NCBI GenBank assembly: GCA_022824305.1
Contig: JAJEAD010000044.1
Span: 1-54,742 of the forward strand
Length of the DNA stretch: 54,742 nucleotides
Direction of reading: 5' to 3'
DNA from: Gammaproteobacteria bacterium
GTDB lineage: Bacteria > Pseudomonadota > Gammaproteobacteria > HK1
This document shows positions 20,933-29,140 of this stretch, piece by piece (positions within the stretch are counted from its first letter, which is position 1; every line of letters starts with the position of its first letter). The translations under genes and the position numbers were made by a program. The notes beneath the pieces were generated by a model. The model saw only the letters and a program-made list of their open reading frames with translations, was not told the origin of the DNA and did no database searches.

Positions 20933-21691
20933 TTAGCCGTCCACGCCGGTCACTGCGTTCCCAAGCCCGGCGTGGTCGTCGCGCGCAGTTGCGCCGCGCT
21001 CGGCTCGTGCAACGCACCACAGGTCCACGCGTTCCACGCCTGCGGCGAGGACAATCCGGGCCAGTTCCGAGGCGGTCGCTCCGGTGGTGACCACATCGTC
21101 CAGGATTGCGACGTGGCGGAAGCGTGAAAGCCGGCGGGAGGCGGAAAACGCCCCCCGAACGTTGATCCCCCGGCCGCGGACGCTCTGAGTCCGGGACTGA
21201 ACCGGCGTGTCGCGGGTACGTCTCGTCCAGTCTCTCTTCACCGGAACTCCCGTCGCCGTCGCAACCGCCCGCGCGATCTCCAGGCTCTGGTTGAACCCGC
21301 GGGCTCGAAGACGGCGGCGATGCAGCGGGACCGGCACTATGCACTCGGGAACGCTCGCATCGTCCTCTTCCCCGACTCGACGCGCGAGCAGCCATCCCAG
21401 GGTTGGCGCCACCGCGAGGTTTCCTTCGAACTTGAGCTGGCGGATCAGAGTGTCGACGGGTTGCAGGTAGCGAAGCGCCGCCACCGCTCGCCGAAAGGGA
21501 GGCGGGGCGCTCGTGCACTGCGCACAGACCTCCGTACCCGGTACCGGCAGCGGCAACGCGCACCTGCGGCAACAGGCGCCGATTCCCGGCAGGTCGCGGA
21601 TGCATCCCCTACACAGGTTGTGGGGATCCTCTGCACGGTCGCCGCAGAGCAGGCACGTCCGCGGGAACAGCAGCGCTACCAGACTGTGCAT
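20933..21691 (-). CDS. comF: ComF family phosphoribosyltransferase-like protein
   Basis: 252 residues from ATG 21691, with GGGAGG 6 nt upstream. The N-terminal zinc site has RTCLLCGDRA, LCRGCIRDLP, CCRRCALPLP and CAQC. The C-terminal type I PRTase fold has IVPVPLHRRRLRARGFNQSL and the PRPP loop AILDDVVTTGATASEL. ComF supports natural transformation in Haemophilus and Bacillus; its chemical activity is unsettled. It is divergent from bioC, the position where bioB starts in many relatives. Confidence 0.92.
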   Translation of the reverse strand: MHSLVALLFPRTCLLCGDRAEDPHNLCRGCIRDLPGIGACCRRCALPLPVPGTEVCAQCTSAPPPFRRAVAALRYLQPVDTLIRQLKFEGNLAVAPTLGWLLARRVGEEDDASVPECIVPVPLHRRRLRARGFNQSLEIARAVATATGVPVKRDWTRRTRDTPVQSRTQSVRGRGINVRGAFSASRRLSRFRHVAILDDVVTTGATASELARIVLAAGVERVDLWCVARAERGATARDDHAGLGNAVTGVDG

Positions 21692-21859
21692 CGAGACCCT
21701 CCCTGGTCGTGCGCATATGCACCCGCAATGGTCGCCGCCCGAGCCCGCTCCGGCAAGTCCGCGCACCGGCAGCGTGCCGGCGCGCCCGAGCGTCCCGGAC
21801 ATCGCGGCGGGGGGCCCGACGGTCGCCAGGACGCTGGCCAGGCTACACACTGTCGGGTC

Positions 21860-22732
21860 ATGAGCGCTTTCGATCCCGGCCTCCGGACCCGGCGCGCCTT
21901 CGCCCGTGCCGCCCCTTGCTACGACGATGTGTCGCGGGTCTACGACGAGATCGGCCATCGTCTGCTTGCTCACCTCGATCCGATGAGCGTCGAGCCCGCC
22001 CGCGTGCTCGACGTCGGATGCGGCACCGGCACGGCAGCGGCCCGGCTCGCGGCCCGCTACCGCCGTTGCCGCGTCGTCGGAGTGGACAGCGCGTGGCCGA
22101 TGCTCGAGGTGGCAAGGGCCAAGACGCCCCGCTTCTTCTCCCGACAGCGTTTCGTCTGTGGCGGCGCGGAAGGGCTGCCGGTGGCCGACGACGCGGTCGA
22201 TCTCGTGCATGCGAATCTCCTTCTCCCGTGGTGCCCCGATCTCGAGCGACCGCTACGGGAGTTTGCCCGGGTGCTGGCGCCGGGCGGTCTGCTCCTGTTG
22301 TCGTCACTGGGTCCCGATACCCTCGTGGAGCTGCGCAGGCTGCTGGATCCGGACGGAGGCGCCGAAGCGGGACCCGGGTTGCTCGACATGCACGTTCTCG
22401 GCGACGCCCTGGTCAGCGCGGGTCTCCTCGATGCCGTCATGGAAACGGAGCGCCTCACCGTACAGTACGGGAGCGCGGAACGGCTGATGGACGATCTCGT
22501 GCGCAGCGGCGCCTGGTCAGCGCGGCTCAGGCACGTCGGGCCGGTGCGTGCCCGCGAGAGTCTTTCCCGGTTGCGTCGCCGCTATCGCCTGCTGCGCGCC
22601 GCGGAGCCCCTCGACGTCACCTTCGAGATCATCTACGCGCACGCCTGGACTCCCCCGACTTCGCCCGGGCAGCGCTTCGTGCAAGGCCCGCTTCCACTGC
22701 GGCGGAATCCCGCCCCGAGAGGGCCCGGATAA
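21860..22732 (+). CDS. bioC: Malonyl-[ACP] O-methyltransferase BioC
   Basis: 290 residues. It is a class I SAM methyltransferase that masks malonyl-ACP (or -CoA) as its methyl ester to prime pimelate synthesis for biotin. The SAM motif is VLDVGCGTGTAAARLAARYR (about residues 48-67), followed by VGVDSAWPMLEVAR and ADDAVDLVHANLLLPWC. The C-terminal LDVTFEIIYAHAW is typical of BioC and separates it from generic methyltransferases. The usual companions bioB, bioF, bioH and bioD are not adjacent. A generic methyltransferase is the alternative, but the length and the C-terminal motif favour BioC. Confidence 0.85.
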   Translation: MSAFDPGLRTRRAFARAAPCYDDVSRVYDEIGHRLLAHLDPMSVEPARVLDVGCGTGTAAARLAARYRRCRVVGVDSAWPMLEVARAKTPRFFSRQRFVCGGAEGLPVADDAVDLVHANLLLPWCPDLERPLREFARVLAPGGLLLLSSLGPDTLVELRRLLDPDGGAEAGPGLLDMHVLGDALVSAGLLDAVMETERLTVQYGSAERLMDDLVRSGAWSARLRHVGPVRARESLSRLRRRYRLLRAAEPLDVTFEIIYAHAWTPPTSPGQRFVQGPLPLRRNPAPRGPG

Positions 22733-22788
22733 TCCCGGTGCGTTCTGTAATGCATTGTTTCTTATCGTATTTTTTGGAGTATTGGCGC

Positions 22789-22818
22789 TTGCGAAAGTCC
22801 GCTGGAGGCTGATAGGAT
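22789..22818 (+). promoter_or_regulatory. Candidate promoter of the cytochrome oxidase operon
   Basis: TTGCGA (22789-22794), an 18-bp spacer and TAGGAT (22813-22818) lie in an A+T-rich patch between bioC and the DUF2244 gene. This is the only promoter-like site upstream of the long rightward cox block. No ANR/FNR-type box is evident. Confidence 0.4.
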
Positions 22819-22866
22819 TGCAGCCCTTTGCCGGCGGGAAGGCGTACCCGCCCGTCGAGTTCCCCG

Positions 22867-23379
22867 ATGGTTTCGAAGAGCCTCAACTCCGCCACGTCGT
22901 GCCAGTTCGTCATCCGGCCGAACCGGTCGCTGACGCCGCGCCAGCAGAAGGCATTCTTCGCGTTCATGTGTGTCGTGGTGCTCGGCATCGCCGGCGCCTT
23001 TGCCGCACGCGGCTACTGGCCGGTGCTGCCCTTCGCCGGCCTGGAGATCGCGGTGCTCGCGTACGCACTGTGGCACTGCGCGCGGGCCGGCGCCCTCGTC
23101 GAAGTGATATCCGTCGCTCCCGATCGCATCGCCGTGGACAAGGGCCGCGGGCGCCTGGCGAGGGTGTGGGAGACGCCTCTCGCGTGGGCGCAGATCCGTC
23201 TCGACGGGCCGGGGCTCGGCTGGTATCCGAGCCGGCTCGTGATCCGATCCCACGGCAAAGAGGTACAATTGGGGAGCTTTCTGAACGAGGACGAGCGCCA
23301 GCGGCTCGCCGCAGAGCTGCGGCGCGCCGTCACCGGCTTCGCCGTTCGGGATTGGCATCGGTCGGCGTCGTCGTCTTGA
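22867..23379 (+). CDS. DUF2244 integral membrane protein
   Basis: About 170 residues. After SCQFVIRPNRSLTPRQQKAF, typical of DUF2244, come two TM segments (AFFAFMCVVVLGIAGAFAAR and VLPFAGLEIAVLAYALWHCA). A soluble C-terminal part (VISVAPDRIAVDKGR and WYPSRLVIRSHGKEVQLGSF) follows. Members sit directly upstream of coxB in many proteobacteria. No function is known, but the context implies a role in aa3-type oxidase biogenesis. ATG 22867 is chosen; an in-frame start 39 nt upstream is possible. The gene ends 16 bp before coxB. Confidence 0.85.
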   Translation: MVSKSLNSATSCQFVIRPNRSLTPRQQKAFFAFMCVVVLGIAGAFAARGYWPVLPFAGLEIAVLAYALWHCARAGALVEVISVAPDRIAVDKGRGRLARVWETPLAWAQIRLDGPGLGWYPSRLVIRSHGKEVQLGSFLNEDERQRLAAELRRAVTGFAVRDWHRSASSS

Positions 23380-23395
23380 GGACTGGGGAGACTTG

Positions 23396-24559
23396 ATGAA
23401 CATGTGTCCGGGAGCATTGCGCAAGTGGGCGCTCGGCCTGCCCCTCGCGCTGTCGCTGGCGAGCCTCTCCGGCTCCGCTTCTGCGGCCTGGGAGCTCAAC
23501 CTGCCGGTGGGAGTCACGCCTCTCAGCACCATCGTCTACGACCTCCACATGCTGATTCTCTGGATCTGCGTGCTGATCGGCGTGGTCGTGTTCGGCGTGA
23601 TGTTCTACTCCATCGTCTATCACCGGAAGTCGCGCGGTCACGAGGCGGCGCACTTTCACCACAGCGCCTTCGCCGAGATCGCCTGGACCGTCATCCCCTG
23701 CATCATCCTCATCGGCATGGCGATCCCCTCCACCACCACGCTGATCGAGATGGAGGACACGAGCGACCCGGACATGACGCTGAAGGTCACCGGCTACCAG
23801 TGGAAGTGGCGTTACGATTACCTGGAAGACGGCGTCACCTTCTACAGCAACCTCGCGCCGGAGAGCCGCCGGGCCATCTACGAGGTCGGCGGCCCGCAGG
23901 AGAGAGCGGAGAAGTACCTCCTGGAGGTCGACAACCCGGTGGTGCTGCCCACCGACAAGAAGGTGCGCATCCTCCTTACCGCCGATGACGTCATTCACGC
24001 GTGGTGGGTGCCGGAGCTGGGCCAGAAGAAGGACGCGATTCCGGGATTCGTGAACGAGATCTGGACCCGGATCGAGAAGCCGGGAACCTATCGGGGCCAG
24101 TGCGCCGAGCTTTGCGGAAAGGATCACGGCTTCATGCCCATCGTGGTGATCGCCAAGCCGGAGGAGGAGTACCGCGCGTGGGTCGAGGAGCAGAAGCAGG
24201 CCCAGGCCGAGGCGCAGACAGCCGCATTGCGCGAATGGACCCGGCCCGAGCTCATGGCGAAGGGCGAGGCGGTGTACGCGAGCGCCTGCGCCGGGTGCCA
24301 CCAGCTCGACGGAGGCGGGGTGCCGCACCACATTGCGGGGATCGCGGGCAGCGACGTCGCGACCGGCGACCTCGACCAGCACCTGAAGGTCGTCCTCGAG
24401 GGGCGCGCGGGCACCACGATGCGCGCCTTCGGCACCGAGCTCGACGACGTGGAGCTCGCCGCGCTGATGACCTACCAGCGCAACGCGTTCGGGAACGCGA
24501 CCGGCGACCTCGTTCAACCCGCGACGGTCGCCGTCGCGAGACTCAATCTTGGAGATTAA
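23396..24559 (+). CDS. coxB: Cytochrome c oxidase subunit II with fused cytochrome c
   Basis: 387 residues. A signal peptide (ALGLPLALSLASLSGSASAA) is followed by two TM hairpin segments (MLILWICVLIGVVVFGVMFY and AWTVIPCIILIGMAIPSTTT). The periplasmic CuA domain has the aromatic patch GYQWKWRYDY and the copper ligands in RGQCAELCGKDHGFMPIVV (about residues 233-251). The C-terminal cytochrome c domain (about 290-370) has the heme motif CAGCHQLDGGG and a downstream Met ligand region (TTMRAF). It receives electrons for the aa3 (caa3-like) oxidase. ATG 23396 follows a GGGGAG site. Confidence 0.97.
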   Translation: MNMCPGALRKWALGLPLALSLASLSGSASAAWELNLPVGVTPLSTIVYDLHMLILWICVLIGVVVFGVMFYSIVYHRKSRGHEAAHFHHSAFAEIAWTVIPCIILIGMAIPSTTTLIEMEDTSDPDMTLKVTGYQWKWRYDYLEDGVTFYSNLAPESRRAIYEVGGPQERAEKYLLEVDNPVVLPTDKKVRILLTADDVIHAWWVPELGQKKDAIPGFVNEIWTRIEKPGTYRGQCAELCGKDHGFMPIVVIAKPEEEYRAWVEEQKQAQAEAQTAALREWTRPELMAKGEAVYASACAGCHQLDGGGVPHHIAGIAGSDVATGDLDQHLKVVLEGRAGTTMRAFGTELDDVELAALMTYQRNAFGNATGDLVQPATVAVARLNLGD

Positions 24560-24565
24560 TGGGCA

Positions 24566-26176
24566 ATGAGCGCTGTGACCACACACCACGACGACCACGC
24601 GCACGAGGATCATCATCACGGTCCGCCTCCCGGCCTGATGCGGTGGGTGCTCACCACCAATCACAAGGACATCGGCACCCTCTATCTCCTCTTCGCCCTG
24701 ACGATGCTCTTCATCGGCGGCTTCCTCGCCATGGGGATCCGCGCCGAGCTCTTCCAGCCCGGGCTGCAGCTCCTGAATCCGGATCTCTTCAACCAGTTCA
24801 CCGCGATGCACGGACTCATCATGGTGTTCGGCGCGATCATGCCGGCGTTCGTGGGGTTCGCGAACTGGCAGGTGCCGATCATGATCGGCGCGCCCGACAT
24901 GGCGCTGCCCCGGATGAACAACTGGAGCTTCTGGATACTGCCCTTCGCCGGAATCCTGCTCATCTCCACCTTCTTCATGCCCGGAGGCGCGCCCGCGGCA
25001 GGCTGGACGATGTATCCGCCCCTGGTGCTCCAGGGGGGCATGAACGTGCCCTTCCTGATCTTCGCGGTGCACCTGCTCGGCATGTCGTCGATCATGGGCG
25101 CGATCAACATCATCGTGACGATTCTCAACATGCGCGCGCCCGGGATGACCCTGCTGCGCATGCCGCTCTTCGTGTGGACCTGGCTGATTACCGCATTCCT
25201 GCTGATAGCGGCGATGCCGGTGCTCGCCGGCGCGGTGACGATGCTGCTGACCGACCGCTTCTTCGGGACCTCCTTCTTCAACGCGGCGGGAGGCGGCGAC
25301 CCGGTGATGTTCCAGCACATCTTCTGGTTCTTCGGGCACCCCGAGGTCTACATCATGATCCTGCCCGCGTTCGGGATCGTCTCGCAGATCCTGCCCGCGT
25401 TCTGCCGCAAGCCCCTCTTCGGCTACGAGTCCATGGTGTACGCGACCGCCTCCATCGCCTTTCTGTCGTTCATCGTCTGGGCCCATCACATGTTCACGGT
25501 GGGCATGCCGCTCGCGGGCGAGCTCTTCTTCATGTACACGACGATGCTGATAGCGGTGCCCACCGGGGTGAAGGTGTTCAACTGGGTGGCGACGATGTGG
25601 CGGGGCTCGATGACCTTCGAGACCCCCATGCTCTACGCGATCGCCTTCGTCGTCCTGTTCACCATCGGAGGGTTCTCGGGGCTCATGCTCGCCATCACCC
25701 CGGCCGATTTCCAGTACCACGACACCTACTTCGTGGTGGCACACTTTCACTATGTGCTTGTAACCGGGGCACTTTTCGCGATTGTTGGGGGCGTCTACTT
25801 CTGGCTGCCGAAGTGGACCGGCCACATGTACGACGAGCGTCTCGGCAAGTGGCACTTCTGGCTGTCGTTCATTTCCGTGAACGTGCTCTTCTTCCCGCAG
25901 CACTTCCTGGGGCTGGCCGGCATGCCGCGCCGGATTCCGGACTACTCGGTGCAGTTCGTGGACTGGAATGTGGTGTCGAGCATCGGCGGCTTTGTCTTCG
26001 GCCTCTCGCAACTGCTCTTCGTCTACATCATCTTCAGGACGATACGCGGGGGCGCCAAGGCGCCGGATCGCGCGTGGGAAGGTGCGCGCGGGCTGGAGTG
26101 GACCCTGCCTTCGCCGCCGCCCTATCACACTTTCGTGGAGCCGCCGAAAGTGACGGAGGCCGACGCCCACAGCTAG
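24566..26176 (+). CDS. coxA: Cytochrome c oxidase subunit I
   Basis: 536 residues with 12 TM segments. It is the catalytic proton-pumping subunit holding heme a and the heme a3-CuB centre. A His-rich N-terminus (HHDDHAHEDHHHG) is followed by LTTNHKDIGTLYLLF. Heme a ligand region: FTAMHGLIMVFGAIMPAFVG. CuB/Tyr motif: FWFFGHPEVYIMILPAFGIV. The HH pair is in VWAHHMFTVGMPL. Heme ligands are in FQYHDTYFVVAHFHYVLVTG. It starts 6 nt after coxB. A perfect hairpin overlaps its stop codon. Confidence 0.99.
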   Translation: MSAVTTHHDDHAHEDHHHGPPPGLMRWVLTTNHKDIGTLYLLFALTMLFIGGFLAMGIRAELFQPGLQLLNPDLFNQFTAMHGLIMVFGAIMPAFVGFANWQVPIMIGAPDMALPRMNNWSFWILPFAGILLISTFFMPGGAPAAGWTMYPPLVLQGGMNVPFLIFAVHLLGMSSIMGAINIIVTILNMRAPGMTLLRMPLFVWTWLITAFLLIAAMPVLAGAVTMLLTDRFFGTSFFNAAGGGDPVMFQHIFWFFGHPEVYIMILPAFGIVSQILPAFCRKPLFGYESMVYATASIAFLSFIVWAHHMFTVGMPLAGELFFMYTTMLIAVPTGVKVFNWVATMWRGSMTFETPMLYAIAFVVLFTIGGFSGLMLAITPADFQYHDTYFVVAHFHYVLVTGALFAIVGGVYFWLPKWTGHMYDERLGKWHFWLSFISVNVLFFPQHFLGLAGMPRRIPDYSVQFVDWNVVSSIGGFVFGLSQLLFVYIIFRTIRGGAKAPDRAWEGARGLEWTLPSPPPYHTFVEPPKVTEADAHS

Positions 26177-26194
26177 CCGGGCACCAGCCCGGCT
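26175..26194. terminator. Perfect hairpin at the coxA stop codon
   Basis: AGCCGGGC-ACCA-GCCCGGCT: an 8-bp perfect stem beginning inside the coxA TAG stop. No U-run follows. It may attenuate transcription or protect the coxBA message from 3' decay, lowering expression of the assembly genes downstream. The rest of 26177-26340 has no gene. Confidence 0.45.
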
Positions 26195-26340
26195 GGCGGC
26201 TTCGCACAACCAAGTGATGGGGATCCCGGTGAGAGCACTGCGAGCGAAGACAGGCGGACCCGGATCCCGGCGGCGGACTGCCCGTGCCGGTGTCTGCCCG
26301 CCCGCGGCGCGGACCGGCGGGGAATGAGGGGGCAGGGCGC

Positions 26341-26457
26341 GTGCCGCATCCGCCCGCCGCCGACAAGCGCCGCGCCGCGTGCATCCGGCTTGCCGTCCTG
26401 CTCGGGCTCGTCGCATTCGCCTTCTACCTCGGCATGTTCCTGATGGGGGGTACATGA
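26341..26457 (+). CDS. Small single-TM protein, probable oxidase assembly or subunit
   Basis: 38 residues from GTG 26341, with GAGGGGG about 8 nt upstream: a basic start (MPHPPAADKRRAACIRL) then one TM helix (LAVLLGLVAFAFYLGMFLM) and GGT. Its TGA overlaps the ctaG ATG (ATGA), implying translational coupling. Tiny proteins of this plan precede ctaG in many beta- and gammaproteobacterial cox operons and are annotated as cytochrome oxidase small assembly proteins. I rely on size, topology and position because there is too little sequence for a firm family call. Confidence 0.7.
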   Translation: MPHPPAADKRRAACIRLAVLLGLVAFAFYLGMFLMGGT

Positions 26458-26996
26458 GCCGCGAAGGCTCCCGTTCCCGCCGGAATCGCCGCTCGGCGTG
26501 GAGGCTCGGCCTCGTGGTGGCGGCGATGTTCGGCTTCGGATATGCCCTGGTGCCGCTGTACGACGTGTTCTGCGAGGTGACGGGACTCGGGGGGCGGACC
26601 GGTGTCGTGCAGGCGGACACCCTGCCGGCCACGATCGACGAGAGCCGGCTCGTCACGGTCAGCTTCGACGCCACGGTCAACAGCGCGCTGCCCTGGGAGC
26701 TCGAGCCTTCGCAGCCCGAGATGAGGGTGCATCCGGGGCGTCTCTACGAGACGCACTACGTCGCGAGGAGCCTGTCCGGCCGGCCCACCACGGGTCGGGC
26801 GGTGCCGAGCGTGGCTCCCGCCGTCGCCTCGAAGTACCTCAACAAGACCCAGTGCTTCTGCTTTACCAGCCAGCATCTCGAGCCCGGCGAGGAGCGCCGC
26901 ATGCCGGTTCACTTCGTGGTGAGCGGGCAGCTGCCGGAGCGGGTCGAGGCGCTGACTCTGTCCTACATTTTCTTCGACGCGGAAGCGGACACCTGA
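26454..26996 (+). CDS. ctaG: Cytochrome c oxidase assembly protein CtaG/Cox11
   Basis: 180 residues. It is a membrane-anchored periplasmic copper chaperone that delivers Cu to the CuB site of subunit I. The N-terminal anchor (GLVVAAMFGFGYALVPLYDVF) carries the family motif YALVPLYDVFCEVTGLGG. The copper site is KTQCFCFTSQHLEPGE (about residues 128-143), followed by MPVHFVVSGQLP and the C-terminal LTLSYIFFD. It is coupled by a 4-nt overlap to the small TM gene upstream, and coxC begins 56 bp later. Confidence 0.97.
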   Translation: MSREGSRSRRNRRSAWRLGLVVAAMFGFGYALVPLYDVFCEVTGLGGRTGVVQADTLPATIDESRLVTVSFDATVNSALPWELEPSQPEMRVHPGRLYETHYVARSLSGRPTTGRAVPSVAPAVASKYLNKTQCFCFTSQHLEPGEERRMPVHFVVSGQLPERVEALTLSYIFFDAEADT

Positions 26997-27052
26997 GGGC
27001 GCGGCCCGCGTCCCGAGGCGATCGCACGCATTTCAGCCAAGAGGGCCACCGC

Positions 27053-27922
27053 ATGGCGGCAGCAGACCAGCACTACTACCTTCCGAACCCGAGCCACTGG
27101 CCGATCGTGGGCTCCATCGGACTCTTCCTCCTGCTCGGTGGGTTCGCGTCATACCTGAGCGGCATCACCAGCGGGCCGGTGGCGATGATCATCGGCTTCG
27201 CGGTCGTCGTGTTCATGATGTTCGGGTGGTTCGGCACCGTCATCGGAGAGAGCGAGAAGGGGCGCTACAACGACCAGGTCGACGTGTCCTTCCGCATGGG
27301 CATGGGGTGGTTCATCTTCTCCGAGGTCCTGTTCTTCGCCGCCTTCTTCGGCGCGCTCTTCTACGCGCGGGTGTACTCGGTGCCCTGGATAGGCGGGGAA
27401 GGTGTCGGCGCGCTCGCCACCCATCCCGTCCTCTGGCCCGACTACGAGGCGGCCTGGCCGACCAACGGGCCGGCGGAAATCGGTGACGCCTTCGACATCA
27501 TTCCCGCTTTCGGGATTCCCGCCCTCAACACCATCATCCTGCTGACGAGCGGGGTCACCGTCACCCTGGCGCACTGGGCGCTGAAGAAGAGCCAGCGCGG
27601 GCGCCTTTCCTTCTGGCTCTTCGCGACGATCGCGCTGGGGGTGGTCTTCCTCTACTACCAGGGTGTGGAGTTCTACCACGCCTATTCGGATCTCAACCTC
27701 ACCCTGGAGTCGGGCATCTACGGCTCGACCTTCTTCATGCTCACCGGGTTCCACGGATTCCACGTGACGGTGGGCGTGACCATGCTCACCGTCATATGGG
27801 CGCGCACGCTCCGGGGGCACTTCACCCCGAAGCGACACTTCGCCTTCGAAGGGGTGGCCTGGTACTGGCACTTCGTCGACGTGGTGTGGCTGGGCCTCTT
27901 CATTTTCGTCTACTGGTTGTAG
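27053..27922 (+). CDS. coxC: Cytochrome c oxidase subunit III
   Basis: 289 residues with seven TM segments, ending in the conserved VAWYWHFVDVVWLGLFIFVYWL region. Other family features are HYYLPNPSHWPIVGSIGLF at the start, SFRMGMGWFIFSEVLFFAAF, and TFFMLTGFHGFHVTVGVTML. It has no redox centre; it stabilises proton uptake by subunit I. An AGAGGG site precedes ATG 27053. A 6-bp hairpin follows the stop, and the structural part of the operon appears to end here. Confidence 0.98.
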   Translation: MAAADQHYYLPNPSHWPIVGSIGLFLLLGGFASYLSGITSGPVAMIIGFAVVVFMMFGWFGTVIGESEKGRYNDQVDVSFRMGMGWFIFSEVLFFAAFFGALFYARVYSVPWIGGEGVGALATHPVLWPDYEAAWPTNGPAEIGDAFDIIPAFGIPALNTIILLTSGVTVTLAHWALKKSQRGRLSFWLFATIALGVVFLYYQGVEFYHAYSDLNLTLESGIYGSTFFMLTGFHGFHVTVGVTMLTVIWARTLRGHFTPKRHFAFEGVAWYWHFVDVVWLGLFIFVYWL

Positions 27923-27925
27923 ATC

Positions 27926-27941
27926 CGCTCCCGGCGGAGCG
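27926..27941. terminator. Short hairpin after coxC
   Basis: CGCTCC-CGGC-GGAGCG, a perfect 6-bp stem with a tetraloop, 3 nt past the coxC stop. There is no U-tract. It may mark the 3' end of the coxB-coxC transcript. The following stretch to 28138 has nothing I recognise. Confidence 0.35.
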
Positions 27942-28138
27942 CGGCGCGCGTCCAGGGCGAAGCCGGTCCGCGAGGGCGTTTCGCGCGTGCGGCGCGGCAG
28001 GAGGGAGCGGTGGCGGCCTCGGGGTCGCGGCGCGCAGGAGTCCCTCATGGCCGGAACGTACGCCCCGGGGAAGCGTCTCGAGCGCACTCGCCGCACGCCC
28101 GGCGCCCGGAGCGAACGCAGTCCCCGGGCCGCCGCGGG

Positions 28139-28348
28139 TCAGGGATACAGGGCGTGCGGCTGGATGAGCCCGGCCCACCAGAAGACGAAGAGCAGGGCGA
28201 AGAGCGATACCGAGATGGCGACCCGCCAAGTCAGCGCCCGGGCCAGGCGGTCGGAGTCGCCGCGGTCCTTGACGAGAAAGTAGAGCGCGGAGCCCATCGC
28301 GGCCACGATGCCGAGGAATATGACGATTACGAGGATCTTGCCGAGCAC
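28139..28348 (-). CDS. Twin-transmembrane protein, DUF2909
   Basis: 69 residues (GTG 28348; the adjacent GTG 28351 is also possible) with two TM helices: KILVIVIFLGIVAAMGSALY and WRVAISVSLFALLFVFWWAG, joined by the short basic loop KDRGDSDRLARALT. The protein ends GLIQPHALYP, matching the DUF2909 twin-TM family found between coxC and SURF1 in many gammaproteobacteria, usually opposite in strand as here. Function is unknown but probably tied to oxidase biogenesis. Its start is only 18 bp from the divergent SURF1 start. Confidence 0.85.
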   Translation of the reverse strand: MLGKILVIVIFLGIVAAMGSALYFLVKDRGDSDRLARALTWRVAISVSLFALLFVFWWAGLIQPHALYP

Positions 28349-28366
28349 CACGGGGCCCTCGCCGCA

Positions 28367-29140
28367 ATGCCCGGCAGTATAGTCGACCGCAAGCGGAGCG
28401 CTTCGGAGGGCGGGGGCGCGAGATGGCGCTTTCGCCCCGGTCTGTGGCCTACCCTTGCCACCGCGGCGCTCTTCCCGGCGCTGCTCAGCCTCGGCCTGTG
28501 GCAACTCGAGCGCGCGGAGTTCAAGCAGGAAGAGATCACCCGGGCCGGAGCGGAAGACGAGCGCCCGCCCGCGATGCTCGGGCCGGACGTACCGGAGAAT
28601 GAAGGTGGGGCCGAGGCCTGGAACCATCGCCGGGTGGGCGCCACGGGACACTACCTTCCCCGTCAGTTCCTGCTCGACAACCGGACGCACCGGGGCGTGG
28701 CGGGCTACCACGTCCTGACTCCGCTCATCCTGGACGGCGAGCAGCGGCGGGGCGTCATCGTCAATCGTGGCTGGATTGCGCTCGGGCCCAGCCGGGAGCG
28801 CCTCCCCGAGACGAGTCTTCCCGGCGGGATCCTGGAGCTGAGGGGCCGGGGACGAGTTCCCGGAGCGGCCTTTCTTCTCGGGGAAGCAGGCTATGCCGGA
28901 GACGAATGGCCGCGCGTGGTGCAGAGCATCGATCTTCCGAAAATGGAGGAAGCGCTGGGAGTCGACCTGTTGCCCTTCGTGGTGGAGCTGGATCGCTCCG
29001 AGTCCCATGGCTTCGCTCGGGAGTGGCGGCCCCACCGCGGAATCGGCCCGGAGCGGCACCGGGGCTACGCGTTTCAATGGTTTGCCCTCGCCGCCACGCT
29101 CCTCGCCATCTACACGTTCGTGAACCTGCGGCGACGATGA
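28367..29140 (+). CDS. SURF1 family cytochrome oxidase biogenesis protein
   Basis: 257 residues. Two terminal TM helices (about residues 24-44, LWPTLATAALFPALLSLGLW, and AFQWFALAATLLAIYTFVNL at the end) flank a periplasmic domain with FLLDNRTHRGVAGYHVLTPL, VIVNRGWI and the C-terminal GYAFQWFALA signature. In Paracoccus and Rhodobacter SURF1 helps insert heme a into subunit I. The stop overlaps the start of ctaA (ATGA), so the assembly genes SURF1-ctaA-ctaB are translationally coupled. Confidence 0.93.
   Translation: MPGSIVDRKRSASEGGGARWRFRPGLWPTLATAALFPALLSLGLWQLERAEFKQEEITRAGAEDERPPAMLGPDVPENEGGAEAWNHRRVGATGHYLPRQFLLDNRTHRGVAGYHVLTPLILDGEQRRGVIVNRGWIALGPSRERLPETSLPGGILELRGRGRVPGAAFLLGEAGYAGDEWPRVVQSIDLPKMEEALGVDLLPFVVELDRSESHGFAREWRPHRGIGPERHRGYAFQWFALAATLLAIYTFVNLRRR

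Noticed and set aside
23330..26680. A leftward 1116-codon open frame across the coxB-coxA-ctaG region
   Set aside because: It is antisense to unmistakable oxidase genes. Composition is His/Arg/Glu-rich with no domain, a common artefact of GC-rich codon usage.
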